Below are positions 34,485 to 42,694 of a DNA stretch of 56,767 nt, piece after piece. Below the pieces are notes generated by a model. The model was given only the letters and a program-made list of their open reading frames with translations. It had not been told where the DNA came from and searched no databases. Source of the DNA: Clostridia bacterium (GTDB lineage: Bacteria; Bacillota; Clostridia; Christensenellales; Borkfalkiaceae); contig JAFVRR010000015.1 in NCBI GenBank assembly GCA_017504165.1, positions 1 to 56,767 on the forward strand, read 5' to 3'. The translations under genes were made by a program, and so were the position numbers. Position 1 is the stretch's first letter; each line of letters begins with the position of its first letter.

Positions 34485-35528
34485 TTAAAATTTATTACCA
34501 CATTCCGGGCAGAATTTAGCAGAAGACTTAACTTCCGCGCCACACTCTGAACAGAATTTTTTAGCGTTTAACTTTTCCCCACATTCAGGGCAAAACTTAG
34601 CGGTTTTAGAAATTTCTGCTCCGCATTTTGGGCAAGAAGTTTTCGATTCTTTCACTTCCGATTGTTGTGGAGCGTTATTACCGCCCTTGAACGCCTCGGC
34701 AAAAACTTGACCTAAACCTACGCCCGCGCCTAAACCTACGCCCGCGCTCGCCATAGAATTACCTGGGTTTTTAGCAGCCTCTTTCATTGCTTCCGCCGCC
34801 GCCACTTTCATTAACACGTCAGTCTTATCGCCAAGTATACCAAGTTTACTTCTTTCGTCTAAAGCCTTTTCAATCTCTTCAGGAACGGACATATTTTCGA
34901 TAATAAGCGTTACTAGTTTCAATCCGACGTCGTTAAACTTAGATTGAACTTTTGCTTTTACTATAACGTTAAATTCTTCGGTATTACCCGCTAAATCTAA
35001 AACGGAAATTTTGCTTTCACCTATCGCGTCGGTAAGTGAAGAAATAACTAAAGTTTTTAAATATTCAGTTATATCGTAAGTTTCAAAAGTAGAGTTCGTT
35101 CCGAAAAGTTCTTTTAAAAATACCGTAGGGTCGTCAACTTTAAAAGAAAACGCGCCAAAACCGCGTACGCGTACGTTGCCAAATTCACTGTCACGCATGA
35201 TAATAGGGTTTTTAGTTCCCCATTTATTATCTGTAAATTGTTTAGTGTTTATGTAATAAACGTCACATACGATAGAATTTTCAAAACCGTATTTCCAGTT
35301 AGCAAGTTTAGATAAAATTGGGAAAGTTGCCGTTTTCATCTCGTAAGTGCCAGGGCCAAAAACGTCTGCAATTTGCCCTTTATAAACGAAAACCGCGCAT
35401 TGTGATTCCCTAACGACAATCCTTGATTTATCGTTAACTTCTCTACCCTGTTTTTTGAAAGGATATTTATATACTAAAGTGTTTTTACTGCTATCCGCCC
35501 ATTCAATGTTTAAACGAAATAAAGCCAT
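34485..35528 (-). CDS. SPFH-domain protein with C-terminal zinc ribbons (YdjI-like)
   Basis: The 347-residue product has an SPFH/band-7-like domain (residues 30-230: VRESQCAVFVYKGQIADVFG, RVRGFGAFSFKV). A Gly/Ala-rich linker (ASAGVGLGAGVGLGQVFAEA) follows, then four CxxC knuckles forming two zinc ribbons (CPKCGAEI, CPECGEKL, CSECGAEV, CPECGNKF). Proteins of this YdjI/virion-core type form membrane-associated assemblies and in B. subtilis are linked to the envelope-stress response. It is the first gene of the three-gene unit with DUF1858 and the anchored zinc-ribbon protein. I see no transmembrane helix, so recruitment to the membrane is probably through partners. Confidence 0.85.
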   Translation of the reverse strand: MALFRLNIEWADSSKNTLVYKYPFKKQGREVNDKSRIVVRESQCAVFVYKGQIADVFGPGTYEMKTATFPILSKLANWKYGFENSIVCDVYYINTKQFTDNKWGTKNPIIMRDSEFGNVRVRGFGAFSFKVDDPTVFLKELFGTNSTFETYDITEYLKTLVISSLTDAIGESKISVLDLAGNTEEFNVIVKAKVQSKFNDVGLKLVTLIIENMSVPEEIEKALDERSKLGILGDKTDVLMKVAAAEAMKEAAKNPGNSMASAGVGLGAGVGLGQVFAEAFKGGNNAPQQSEVKESKTSCPKCGAEISKTAKFCPECGEKLNAKKFCSECGAEVKSSAKFCPECGNKF

Positions 35529-35641
35529 AGTAACCTCCTTAATTTAGTATATATTACTACTAATATTAGTAGTATAGCATATAATTTTCATTTTTACAAC
35601 AATTTATTTTAACTTTTACCCTTAGTAATTTAAAATACTTA

Positions 35642-35670
35642 TTGACTATGGGTGTAATAAATGTTAAAAT
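35642..35670 (+). promoter_or_regulatory. Promoter of the plus-strand PlsC-like gene
   Basis: TTGACT and TAAAAT are 17 nt apart and end 30 nt before the ATG at 35701. Confidence 0.55.
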
Positions 35671-35700
35671 TATTCAAAATAGTATTACGGAAAAGAAAAT

Positions 35701-36969
35701 ATGAAAATAAAAACGAAATCATTAAATTACGACAGGGTTTCAAAAATAGAAAAACCAAAAGTTAAAAAACCTAAAAAACCATGGCTTATTATGGAATTTT
35801 TAGTAAGGGTTTTATCTATTTTCGACCTTAAAAAAGTTAATTTTTCTTACACTTTTAAAGACGGTTTTAAATTTACTAAAGAGCCCTATTTAATCTTGAT
35901 GAACCACTCCTCTTTTATCGACCTTAAAATAGCCTCTAAAATACTTTTCCCTAAAAGATACTCTATCGTTTGCACGACGGACGGGCTTGTAGGCAAAAAG
36001 TGGCTTATGCAAAAAATAGGTTGTATGCCAACGCAAAAATTCGTTAGAGATATATCTTTAATAAAAGATATGGAATACGCGTTAAACCACAACAAAGTAA
36101 GCGTATTAATGTATCCCGAAGCGGGCTACTCTTTCGATGGGACTTCAACCGCCCTTCCACAAAATTTAAGCAGGCTTGTAAAACTATTTAACGTACCCGT
36201 TGTAATGATTAAAACGGACGGCGCGTTTTTACACGACCCACTCTATAACGGCTTACAGTTAAGAAAGGTAAAAGTAACTGCGGAAGTATCTCAACTTATA
36301 TCTAAAGTAGAAACTCAAACGCTTGAGCCAAGCGTTATAAATAAAAGAATAGAAGACGCGTTTACCTTCGACGCGTTTAAATCGCAAAAGGAAAACAAGG
36401 TTTCCATAACTGAAGATTTTAGGGCGGACGGATTAGAGAGAATTTTATATAAATGCCCCGCTTGCAAATGCGAAGGTCAAATGCTTGGAAAAGGTATTAA
36501 CTTAACTTGCAAAAACTGCGGTGTCATCTATAATTTTACCGAATACGGAGAACTAGAAAAAGTTGACGGAGAAACGGAATTTTCACATATTCCCGACTAT
36601 TATAATTGGGAGAGAGAATGCGTTAAAAAGGAAATTTTAAACGGCGAATATAATCTTATAGCAAAAGTTAAAATCGGCGTTTTAAAGGACTATAAAGCCC
36701 TTTATATGATAGGCGATGGCACTCTTACTCATAACGAAAACGGCTTTACTTTAACTAGTGACGACGGCTTGCTAAATTACACGCAAGCGCCACTACATTC
36801 TTACAGTTTAAACTCCGATTATTTTTGGTACGAAATTGGCGACGTTATATCGATTGGCGATAAAAAAGAACTATATTACTGTTTCCCCGATAAAAGCGTT
36901 TCCGTAACGAAAGCAAGGCTTGCAACTGAAGAACTTTATAAAATTAAACAACAAGAATTATCTAAATAA
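35701..36969 (+). CDS. PlsC-type acyltransferase with C-terminal zinc ribbon, paralogue 1
   Basis: The 422-residue product has a 1-acyl-glycerol-phosphate acyltransferase domain in its first half: catalytic NHSSFIDLK (His-x4-Asp) near residue 63, and the acceptor loop MYPEAGYSFDG near 140. From about residue 245 it carries a zinc ribbon (CPACKCEG and CKNCG) and a further 130-residue beta-rich tail. A plain PlsC has about 200-250 residues. The enzyme should acylate lysophosphatidate or a related acceptor at the membrane face. The same layout recurs in the gene at 40551-41759, so the two are paralogues on either side of the rplKAJL cluster. Confidence 0.82.
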   Translation: MKIKTKSLNYDRVSKIEKPKVKKPKKPWLIMEFLVRVLSIFDLKKVNFSYTFKDGFKFTKEPYLILMNHSSFIDLKIASKILFPKRYSIVCTTDGLVGKKWLMQKIGCMPTQKFVRDISLIKDMEYALNHNKVSVLMYPEAGYSFDGTSTALPQNLSRLVKLFNVPVVMIKTDGAFLHDPLYNGLQLRKVKVTAEVSQLISKVETQTLEPSVINKRIEDAFTFDAFKSQKENKVSITEDFRADGLERILYKCPACKCEGQMLGKGINLTCKNCGVIYNFTEYGELEKVDGETEFSHIPDYYNWERECVKKEILNGEYNLIAKVKIGVLKDYKALYMIGDGTLTHNENGFTLTSDDGLLNYTQAPLHSYSLNSDYFWYEIGDVISIGDKKELYYCFPDKSVSVTKARLATEELYKIKQQELSK

Positions 36970-36977
36970 TAAAAAAT

Positions 36978-37001
36978 AACCCTCGCAATATTGCGAGGGT
37001 T
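36978..37001. terminator. Terminator between convergent PlsC-like gene and rplL
   Basis: AACCCTCGCAA pairs perfectly with TTGCGAGGGTT, with only a 2-nt loop in the strict fold. T-rich flanks on both sides let it act in either direction. Confidence 0.8.
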
Positions 37002-37066
37002 AAATATTTTATTTAACTTAAATCTTAATGATTTAAAGTAAGATAAAATTGCGATGCAATTTAATC

Positions 37067-37438
37067 TTATTCAGCAACTGCAGTAGCGCCAGCTTCTTTA
37101 AGTTTTTCGATAATCTTATCAGCTTCTTCTTTAGCAACTGCTTCTTTTAATACGCCCATTTTTTCAACAGCGCTCTTAGCTTCAACAAGGCCAAGACCAA
37201 GTGCTTCTTTAACAACTTTGATAACGCCGATTTTGTTACCACCGATTTCTTTAAGAACGATGTTGAATTCAGTTTTTTCTTCTGCAGGAGCAGCTTCAGC
37301 TGCAACAGCAGCACCAGCAACAGCTACAGGAGCAGCAGCGCTAACGCCAAATTCTTCTTCGATTGCTTTTACAAGACTGTTAAGTTCAAGTACAGTCATA
37401 CCTTTAATTTCTTCAATAATTTTTGCAATATCTGCCAT
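37067..37438 (-). CDS. rplL: Ribosomal protein L7/L12
   Basis: The 123-residue product forms the ribosomal stalk that recruits translation GTPases. It has an N-terminal dimer domain ([20 protein letters not shown]), an Ala-rich hinge ([20 protein letters not shown]) and the C-terminal [20 protein letters not shown] block. It follows rplJ after 40 nt. No rpoB gene follows; the next gene is on the other strand. A small hairpin (AAGATAAAATTGC with GCAATTTAATCTT) lies at its stop codon. Confidence 0.98.
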   Translation of the reverse strand: MADIAKIIEEIKGMTVLELNSLVKAIEEEFGVSAAAPVAVAGAAVAAEAAPAEEKTEFNIVLKEIGGNKIGVIKVVKEALGLGLVEAKSAVEKMGVLKEAVAKEEADKIIEKLKEAGATAVAE

Positions 37439-37478
37439 TTTTAATTTCCTCTCTTTTTAAAATTTTGTTTTGTGAATC

Positions 37479-37970
37479 TTATTCACCTTGTTTTTCTGCT
37501 ACTCTGTTAAGAGCAACTGCTAAGCCACGAACGATGTTGTTGAGTGTTCCAGCAACCATACCGTAAAGGGCTTCTCTTGATGGGATTGATGCAAGAGCTT
37601 CTACGCCTTTTTTGTCAACGTATTCACCGTTAACGTAAGCGCTTTTTGCAAAAAGCTTGTCTTCAAACTTTTTAGCGTTGTCTACTACGATTTTAGAAGC
37701 AGCCGTTTCTTCACTACTGAAAGCGAATGCAGTAGTACCGTTAAGGTCGTTATCGAATGCTGTTACGCCTAAGTCGTTAAACGCTTTTCTTACTAAAGTG
37801 TTTTTAAGAACTTTGTATTCAACGTTGGCTTTTCTAAATTCGTTTCTGAAAGCTGTATCTTCTGCAACGGTAAGACCTTTATAGTCTACAAGTACGATTG
37901 ACTTGCTAGCGCTAATTTTAGCCTTAATGTCTTCAACAACTTTTACTTTAGCCTCTCTATTTGCTGACAT
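37479..37970 (-). CDS. rplJ: Ribosomal protein L10
   Basis: L10 anchors L7/L12 dimers to the stalk base. The 163-residue product shows SKSIVLVDYKGLTVAEDTAF, FRKANVEYKVLKNTLVRKAF and the C-terminal helix NIVRGLAVALNRVAEKQGE that binds L7/L12. It has its own promoter (38123-38151) and an L10-type leader with a terminator hairpin. Its translation is likely controlled by free L10-L12. Confidence 0.98.
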   Translation of the reverse strand: MSANREAKVKVVEDIKAKISASKSIVLVDYKGLTVAEDTAFRNEFRKANVEYKVLKNTLVRKAFNDLGVTAFDNDLNGTTAFAFSSEETAASKIVVDNAKKFEDKLFAKSAYVNGEYVDKKGVEALASIPSREALYGMVAGTLNNIVRGLAVALNRVAEKQGE

Positions 37971-37993
37971 TTTTTACCTCCGTTATTATTTAG

Positions 37994-38105
37994 CCAAAAA
38001 AAAGCGTTCTTCGCCAAAGCAAGCAAAGAACGCTATAAAAAACGTTTAGTTTGTTTACCTCGGCAGGTGTGATTACTCACTTAAAAACCGGCTTTCTTCG
38101 GCTAT
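37994..38105 (-). promoter_or_regulatory. Ribosomal L10 leader with attenuator hairpin
   Basis: On the minus strand the leader contains the L10-leader-like stretch with TGCCGAGGTAA (about 38060-38076) and then a 9-bp stem AGCGTTCTT/AAGAACGCT (38003-38034) followed by eight Ts. In Bacillota, L10-L12 binds such leaders and promotes termination. The parts are all here, in order, between the promoter and rplJ. Confidence 0.75.
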
Positions 38106-38122
38106 TTGATTGTTATGTGATA

Positions 38123-38151
38123 ATTTTATCACTTTAAACTAATTATGTCAA
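38123..38151 (-). promoter_or_regulatory. Promoter of rplJ-rplL
   Basis: On the minus strand TTGACA and TAAAAT are separated by 17 nt, in the gap after rplA. The stalk genes can thus be transcribed independently of rplKA. Confidence 0.7.
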
Positions 38152-38161
38152 ATGATTTTAA

Positions 38162-38848
38162 TTAGTTTTTAGCGTTAACTTTAACGCCAGGACCCATTGT
38201 ACTTGCAATAGCAACACTCTTAATGTATTGACCTTTTGCAGCCGCTGGTTTTGCTTTAATGATAGCATCTAATAAAGCATTGTAGTTTTCTAAAAGTTTT
38301 TCTTTACCGAAACTCTTTTTACCGATTGAACAGTGAATAACTGCAGTCTTATCAAGTCTGTATTCTACTTTACCGGCTTTAACGTCTTTAATAGCCTTTT
38401 CAACGTCCATAGTAACAGTACCTGATTTTGGGTTTGGCATAAGACCTTTAGGACCTAAGATTTTAGCGATTCTACCAACAACGCCCATCATATCAGGAGT
38501 TGTGATAACAACGTCGAAATCAAACCAGTTGTCCTTTTGAATCTTAGCAATCATATCTTCAGCGCCAACGTAATCAGCGCCTGCTGCTTGAGCAACGTCT
38601 GCCTTTTCGCCCTTTGCAATAACTAATACCTTAACGTTTTTACCAGTACCGTTTGGAAGAACGATAACGCCTCTAACTTGTTGGTCAGCTTGCTTTGGGT
38701 CTACACCGAGTTTTGTGTGGAACTCGATAGTTTCATCGAATTTAGCCTTAGCAGTTGAAATAACGATTTCTAACGCTTCTTCGATTTCATATTGTTTAGT
38801 TTTATCGAAACTTTTTATGCTTTCAGCATATTTTTTTCCGTATTTCAT
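38162..38848 (-). CDS. rplA: Ribosomal protein L1
   Basis: L1 is the mobile stalk at the E site and in other bacteria represses its own operon. I start at the ATG at 38848 ([14 protein letters not shown]), about 10 nt after GGAGG. The longer TTG frame would begin inside the leader operator. The 228-residue product shows [40 protein letters not shown] and [17 protein letters not shown]. It lies downstream of rplK with a second operator-like leader in between. Confidence 0.97.
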   Translation of the reverse strand: MKYGKKYAESIKSFDKTKQYEIEEALEIVISTAKAKFDETIEFHTKLGVDPKQADQQVRGVIVLPNGTGKNVKVLVIAKGEKADVAQAAGADYVGAEDMIAKIQKDNWFDFDVVITTPDMMGVVGRIAKILGPKGLMPNPKSGTVTMDVEKAIKDVKAGKVEYRLDKTAVIHCSIGKKSFGKEKLLENYNALLDAIIKAKPAAAKGQYIKSVAIASTMGPGVKVNAKN

Positions 38849-38865
38849 TATATAGAATCCTCCTT

Positions 38866-38908
38866 GTGGTAATTGCAAGGCGTCTACAAATATTTACGCC
38901 TCTCCCAC
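38866..38908 (-). promoter_or_regulatory. Operator-like leader hairpin before rplA
   Basis: On the minus strand: GTGGGAGAGGCGT, a 12-nt loop, then ACGCCTTGCAATTACCAC, ending just before the GGAGG of rplA. GTGG pairs with CCAC and AGGCGT with ACGCCT, with an asymmetric internal loop. An almost identical element precedes rplK. The twin placement fits an L1-binding autoregulatory site. Confidence 0.7.
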
Positions 38909-38916
38909 TCACCTTA

Positions 38917-39342
38917 TTAATCTTCGACAGTTACACCCATACTGCGAGCAGTACCGGCGATCATACTCATACACGCTTCAAGTGAAGCAGCGTTAGTATC
39001 AACCATCTTAATCTTTGCGATTTCCTCAACCTGAGCTTTTGTAAGTTTTGCAACTTTAGTCTTATTAGGTGCAGCACTTGCAGTTTCAATACCGCATGCT
39101 TTCTTAATAAGTTCTGGTGCAGGTGGAGTTTTGAGTATAAAGGTGAACGAACGATCCTGATAAATCGTGATAACTACAGGAATTACGTATCCCATTTTGT
39201 CTTGAGTCTTTGCATTGAACTCTTTAGTGAAACCGGGAAGGTTAATACCGTAAGGTCCAAGTGTAGAACCAACTGGTGGGCCCGGTGTTGCTTTTCCGGC
39301 TTGTAACTGTAATTTAACTACAGCGGTTACTTTTTTAGCCAT
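38917..39342 (-). CDS. rplK: Ribosomal protein L11
   Basis: L11 forms the stalk base with rRNA helix 43/44. The 141-residue product begins [20 protein letters not shown], has [20 protein letters not shown] and the C-terminal [20 protein letters not shown]. It lies 90 nt after nusG and is preceded by an operator-like hairpin identical in design to that before rplA. Confidence 0.98.
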   Translation of the reverse strand: MAKKVTAVVKLQLQAGKATPGPPVGSTLGPYGINLPGFTKEFNAKTQDKMGYVIPVVITIYQDRSFTFILKTPPAPELIKKACGIETASAAPNKTKVAKLTKAQVEEIAKIKMVDTNAASLEACMSMIAGTARSMGVTVED

Positions 39343-39360
39343 AAAAATAATCCTCCATTT

Positions 39361-39404
39361 GTGGTAATTGCAAGGCGTATGAAAAAAATTTGCGCCTCTC
39401 CCAC
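39361..39404 (-). promoter_or_regulatory. Operator-like leader hairpin before rplK
   Basis: On the minus strand: GTGGGAGAGGCGC, a 13-nt loop, then ACGCCTTGCAATTACCAC, just before the GGAGG of rplK. The stems match those before rplA (GTGG/CCAC and AGGCG/CGCCT), while the apical loop differs. Confidence 0.7.
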
Positions 39405-39432
39405 TTATTCAAAAAGGTTATACCTTTAAGTT

Positions 39433-39954
39433 TTAATTTAAAGATTTTAATTGTACGAAATCAACTTCTACTTCAGTTTCCGTACTGAACATTGCTACCT
39501 TGAGTTTTGCCTTTTGGTTAGGAATATCAAGGTCGATAATATCCCCTTCAAACCCGTCGAGCGGACCTGAAACGATTTGAACTTTATCACCGATTTTAAA
39601 GTCAACGACTTCAATCTTAGTTTCAAGACGCATTCTTTTAACTTCGTCTTCTGAAAGTGGTAAAGCCTTACCTTGTGGACCAACGAAACCCGTTACACCA
39701 CGGGTGTTTGTAATCATGAACCACAAATTATTTGAATATACGAGTTTAATGAAAACGTAACAAGGAAGAATTTTTCTTAAAACGACTTTCTTTTTGCCGT
39801 TCTTTTCTTCAATGGTTTGTTCCATTGGTATTTTTATTTCTAAGATTTGGTCTTGAAGGTTGCTGTTTTCAACCATTTTTTCAAGAGTATCTTTTACCAT
39901 AGCCTCGTAACCCGAATAAGTGTGGATTACATACCATTTTGCTACTTCAGCCAT
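39433..39954 (-). CDS. nusG: Transcription elongation factor NusG
   Basis: The 173-residue product has the N-terminal NGN domain (KWYVIHTYSGYEAMVKDTLE, then KILPCYVFIKLVYSNNLWF and NTRGVTGFVGPQGKALPL) and the KOW domain (FKIGDKVQIVSGPLDGFEGD). NusG binds the polymerase clamp and couples transcription to ribosomes. It follows secE after 10 nt. Confidence 0.98.
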   Translation of the reverse strand: MAEVAKWYVIHTYSGYEAMVKDTLEKMVENSNLQDQILEIKIPMEQTIEEKNGKKKVVLRKILPCYVFIKLVYSNNLWFMITNTRGVTGFVGPQGKALPLSEDEVKRMRLETKIEVVDFKIGDKVQIVSGPLDGFEGDIIDLDIPNQKAKLKVAMFSTETEVEVDFVQLKSLN

Positions 39955-39964
39955 TTGACTCTCC

Positions 39965-40225
39965 TTATCCTTTAATTTTCATTAAAAGAGAAAGTAATTG
40001 ACCAAGACCGAAATCCATAAGGCTAATTACAACCAAGAAAAGCGCAACAACGCCAAGCACAACGCCAGTTTGTTTAACGACTTTTCCAAATGACGGCCAT
40101 GATACCTTTTTAATTTCGGAAAATACTTCTTTTAACTTTCTACCTATTCTTACGAAGAAGTTAGGTTTGTCATTCTTAGGTTTAACTTTTTTAGCGTCAA
40201 CCTTTTGAATTTCTTTTTCTTTCAT
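39965..40225 (-). CDS. secE: Preprotein translocase subunit SecE
   Basis: The 86-residue product is a single-span SecE: a charged cytoplasmic N-terminus, the family motif ELKKVSWPSFGKV (here FSEIKKVSWPSFGKVVKQTG) and one transmembrane helix (VVLGVVALFLVVISLMDFGL). SecE clamps the two halves of SecY. It lies between rpmG and nusG. Confidence 0.96.
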   Translation of the reverse strand: MKEKEIQKVDAKKVKPKNDKPNFFVRIGRKLKEVFSEIKKVSWPSFGKVVKQTGVVLGVVALFLVVISLMDFGLGQLLSLLMKIKG

Positions 40226-40275
40226 TTTACACCTCTAATTCGCATATAGCGACTACACTAAAGAAATTTTAATAA

Positions 40276-40437
40276 TTATTTAGTTTCTTTGTGCGCAGTA
40301 TGTTTTTTACAGAAAGGACAATATTTGTTAAGTTCAATTCTGTCAGGAGTGTTCTTTTTGTTTTTATACACGTCGTAATTTCTTTGCTTGCATTCTGTAC
40401 ATGCAAGAGTAATTCTTACTGCATTTCCTTTTGCCAT
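40276..40437 (-). CDS. rpmG: Ribosomal protein L33, zinc-binding form
   Basis: This 53-residue frame reads [20 protein letters not shown] and ends [16 protein letters not shown]. Two CxxC pairs mark the C+ zinc form. It begins the rpmG-secE-nusG-rplKAJL unit and has its own promoter upstream. Confidence 0.95.
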   Translation of the reverse strand: MAKGNAVRITLACTECKQRNYDVYKNKKNTPDRIELNKYCPFCKKHTAHKETK

Positions 40438-40491
40438 AATTTTAATTCCATCCTAAAAAATTAACACCCCAAATTTGCGGAGTGCTTTACT

Positions 40492-40520
40492 ATTTTACAT
40501 TATATAAGCAATCTTGTCAA
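40492..40520 (-). promoter_or_regulatory. Promoter of the rpmG-secE-nusG-rplKA unit
   Basis: On the minus strand TTGACA and TAAAAT are 17 nt apart. A short hairpin (GCACTCCGC with TTTGGGGTGT, about 40462-40483) follows in the leader before rpmG. Confidence 0.7.
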
Positions 40521-40550
40521 CAAATTTTTATTGATTTTTTAAATATTTAT

Positions 40551-41759
40551 TTATAAAAGACTCTTTTTATAGAAGGTTTCGGCAGTTGTTACCCATTCGG
40601 TGCAAACTTTTGGAACGATTGGGCAAATTCTTAAAATTGTCTTGCCGTCTTGAATTTCAAAACTCTTACCCGGCTTTAAAGGTAGCGACGGATAATTTTT
40701 AATAGAATACTCTTTATCAAGTTTTTCGCCGTCAACCATACCGTTTAATATAAAACCGTCTTTATTGAGCGTAACCCTTGCAGTTCCACCCTTGACAAAT
40801 TTGTGCTTTTTCTCATCTAAAATAAAGACGTCTGCAACGCATTCAAGTTTGTAACTAGGGTTTTTATCAATTTTCTTTTCTATTTCCTTTTCTATATATA
40901 AAGACCAGTCTGAAGGATACTTAAAAATAGCCTCTTTCCCTTTATCTCTATATAACGCGCCCGTTTTATCAGAGTAAACTTTATACCCACACGACATACA
41001 TTTTAAAGCAGTTATATCTTCACTTATAATCGTATATTCTTTACCGCATAACGGACATTTATATAAAACGTTTTCAAGCCCCACTACGTTATCGCCGTTT
41101 TTGAACGAAATTTTCTCAATCTCGTTATTTTTGTACGCATCGAAATAAAGCGCCTTTTCAACCATTTCTTGAATTTCTTCAGCGGTGTATTTATCTAAGT
41201 CTTCCTTAGCGATAAACTTTTCCACGTTAAGAGTAGTTTTACCCCTTCTCCATTTACTGCTCCACTTAGGATTAGTTAAATAAGAGCCGTTAGATTTAGC
41301 GAGATAAACGTCTTGATTAAGCCATTTTAACGCCTTGCCCGTAGCCTTTGGAATAGGCGTGCAAATTCCGTTTTCGGGCATTAACCCCGCAGGAAAAATA
41401 ACGAGCGGAAGTTCGTTATCTACCGCTGTTTTCATCTTTTTAAGGTCAGACGGCATAGTTTGAAATTGATTTTTAGGTATAAGTCCTACTCTTTCTACTA
41501 TAAATCTAAACGGAAAAGTATTGTAAAAGGCGTTACTTATAACGAAATGCGCGCGCTTTTTAATAGCCCTAGCGACGTTGACGAAATCTAGCGCCGATTC
41601 GTGATTAGCAATTACTACGTACGGGCCTTTTACCCTTTTTAATTCGTTTTTTTCTATCTTTAAGTTAAACTTTAACCAAGATAAAATTATACTCATAAAA
41701 GTAAAAATTCCGTAGATTATAGGATTAGGCTTACGATAATTATTTGTCGTATTTTTCAT
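40551..41759 (-). CDS. PlsC-type acyltransferase with C-terminal zinc ribbon, paralogue 2
   Basis: The 402-residue product repeats the layout of the 35701 gene: an acyltransferase half with NHESALDFVN (His-x4-Asp, near residue 53) and FPAGLMPENG, then a zinc ribbon (CPLCGKEY and CMSCG) and a beta-rich tail of about 130 residues. The N-terminal half has one clear hydrophobic segment (IIYGIFTFMSIILSWL), which could anchor it to the membrane. It likely acylates lysophosphatidate or a similar acceptor. It lies on the other side of the ribosomal cluster and on the opposite strand from its paralogue. Confidence 0.82.
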   Translation of the reverse strand: MKNTTNNYRKPNPIIYGIFTFMSIILSWLKFNLKIEKNELKRVKGPYVVIANHESALDFVNVARAIKKRAHFVISNAFYNTFPFRFIVERVGLIPKNQFQTMPSDLKKMKTAVDNELPLVIFPAGLMPENGICTPIPKATGKALKWLNQDVYLAKSNGSYLTNPKWSSKWRRGKTTLNVEKFIAKEDLDKYTAEEIQEMVEKALYFDAYKNNEIEKISFKNGDNVVGLENVLYKCPLCGKEYTIISEDITALKCMSCGYKVYSDKTGALYRDKGKEAIFKYPSDWSLYIEKEIEKKIDKNPSYKLECVADVFILDEKKHKFVKGGTARVTLNKDGFILNGMVDGEKLDKEYSIKNYPSLPLKPGKSFEIQDGKTILRICPIVPKVCTEWVTTAETFYKKSLL

Positions 41760-41822
41760 AAGTTAACCTTATTTTTGTGAATTTTAGTCGATTTTTATAA
41801 TAATCCGCCTAGTAAAAATAAA

Positions 41823-41846
41823 GGCGGAGTGATATTATACTCCGCC
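41823..41846 (-). terminator. Terminator after rpmF
   Basis: GGCGGAGT pairs with ACTCCGCC across an 8-nt loop, followed on the minus strand by TTTATTTTT. It lies about 50 nt after the rpmF stop. Confidence 0.8.
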
Positions 41847-41898
41847 AAAATTTTTGCAATAAACTAATCTTTGGCACGGTTTGTGACAAAGTTAAAAA

Positions 41899-42093
41899 TT
41901 AATCTTCGTTATTTTCTTGTTTTACGATAACTTGTCTACCATCATAGTAACCACATTTTGGGCATACTCTGTGAGATTGTTTTTGAGCATGACATTGTGG
42001 ACATTCTACAAGTGTAGGAACTTTTGCTTTATAATTGCTTGCAAATCTTTTTGCGCCTCTAGATTTAGAGACCTTACTCTTTGGAACTGCCAT
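41899..42093 (-). CDS. rpmF: Ribosomal protein L32, zinc-binding form
   Basis: The 64-residue product begins MAVPKSKVSKSRGAKRFAS and has two CxxC pairs (CPQCHAQK and CPKCGYYDG). It follows the DUF177 gene after 17 nt, the usual pairing in bacteria. Confidence 0.96.
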   Translation of the reverse strand: MAVPKSKVSKSRGAKRFASNYKAKVPTLVECPQCHAQKQSHRVCPKCGYYDGRQVIVKQENNED

Positions 42094-42110
42094 TTTTAAA
42101 CACCTCTTTT

Positions 42111-42560
42111 TTAATATTTACAACCGCAATCTTTTTCGTTAAGATTGCATCCGCATACTGGGCATAAACCCTTGCAATTTTCTTTACAATAGATTATTAG
42201 CGGTTCGTTAAGCGAGATAATTTCACTAACCGCTTGACGTAAATCTATAATCCCGCTTTTATAAACGTATTCAAACGCTTCGGGGTCAGGATTACTCCTG
42301 ACGTATTTAACGGAAAATTCTTCGTTAAAATGATATATAGCCTCTTCTAAACACCTTGCACATTTACCAACAATCTTGCAATTGATTTCGCCGTCTACGT
42401 AACAGTCGTCCTCGTGAAGTTCGATTGCGCCTGTAACTTGAACGGGCCCGTCAATATAAGCGTCTGGAAGAAGTAAAATATTCTCTTCTAACTCAAACTG
42501 AAAGTCAAAATTAGATTCAGTTTTCCCGTTAATTTTTAATTTTTTTACATCAATAACCAT
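42111..42560 (-). CDS. DUF177 protein (YceD/YlbN-like)
   Basis: The 149-residue product matches the YceD/DUF177 family, with CARCLEEAIYHFNEEFSVKY in the middle and a closing Cys-rich CKGLCPVCGCNLNEKDCGC. Members are encoded next to rpmF and are linked to 23S rRNA accumulation in some bacteria and plants. The Cys cluster probably binds zinc. It is the first gene of the pair with rpmF. Confidence 0.9.
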   Translation of the reverse strand: MVIDVKKLKINGKTESNFDFQFELEENILLLPDAYIDGPVQVTGAIELHEDDCYVDGEINCKIVGKCARCLEEAIYHFNEEFSVKYVRSNPDPEAFEYVYKSGIIDLRQAVSEIISLNEPLIIYCKENCKGLCPVCGCNLNEKDCGCKY

Positions 42561-42694
42561 TATAATTCGTATAGATTATATATTATTTTAATTTGCTTGT
42601 CAACTTTATTTATTTCAATTTTATAAATATTTTCAACAATTAACCACCGCCAAAGCGATTAACCACCTAATATTTAAACGTTTACGAAGAGTGT

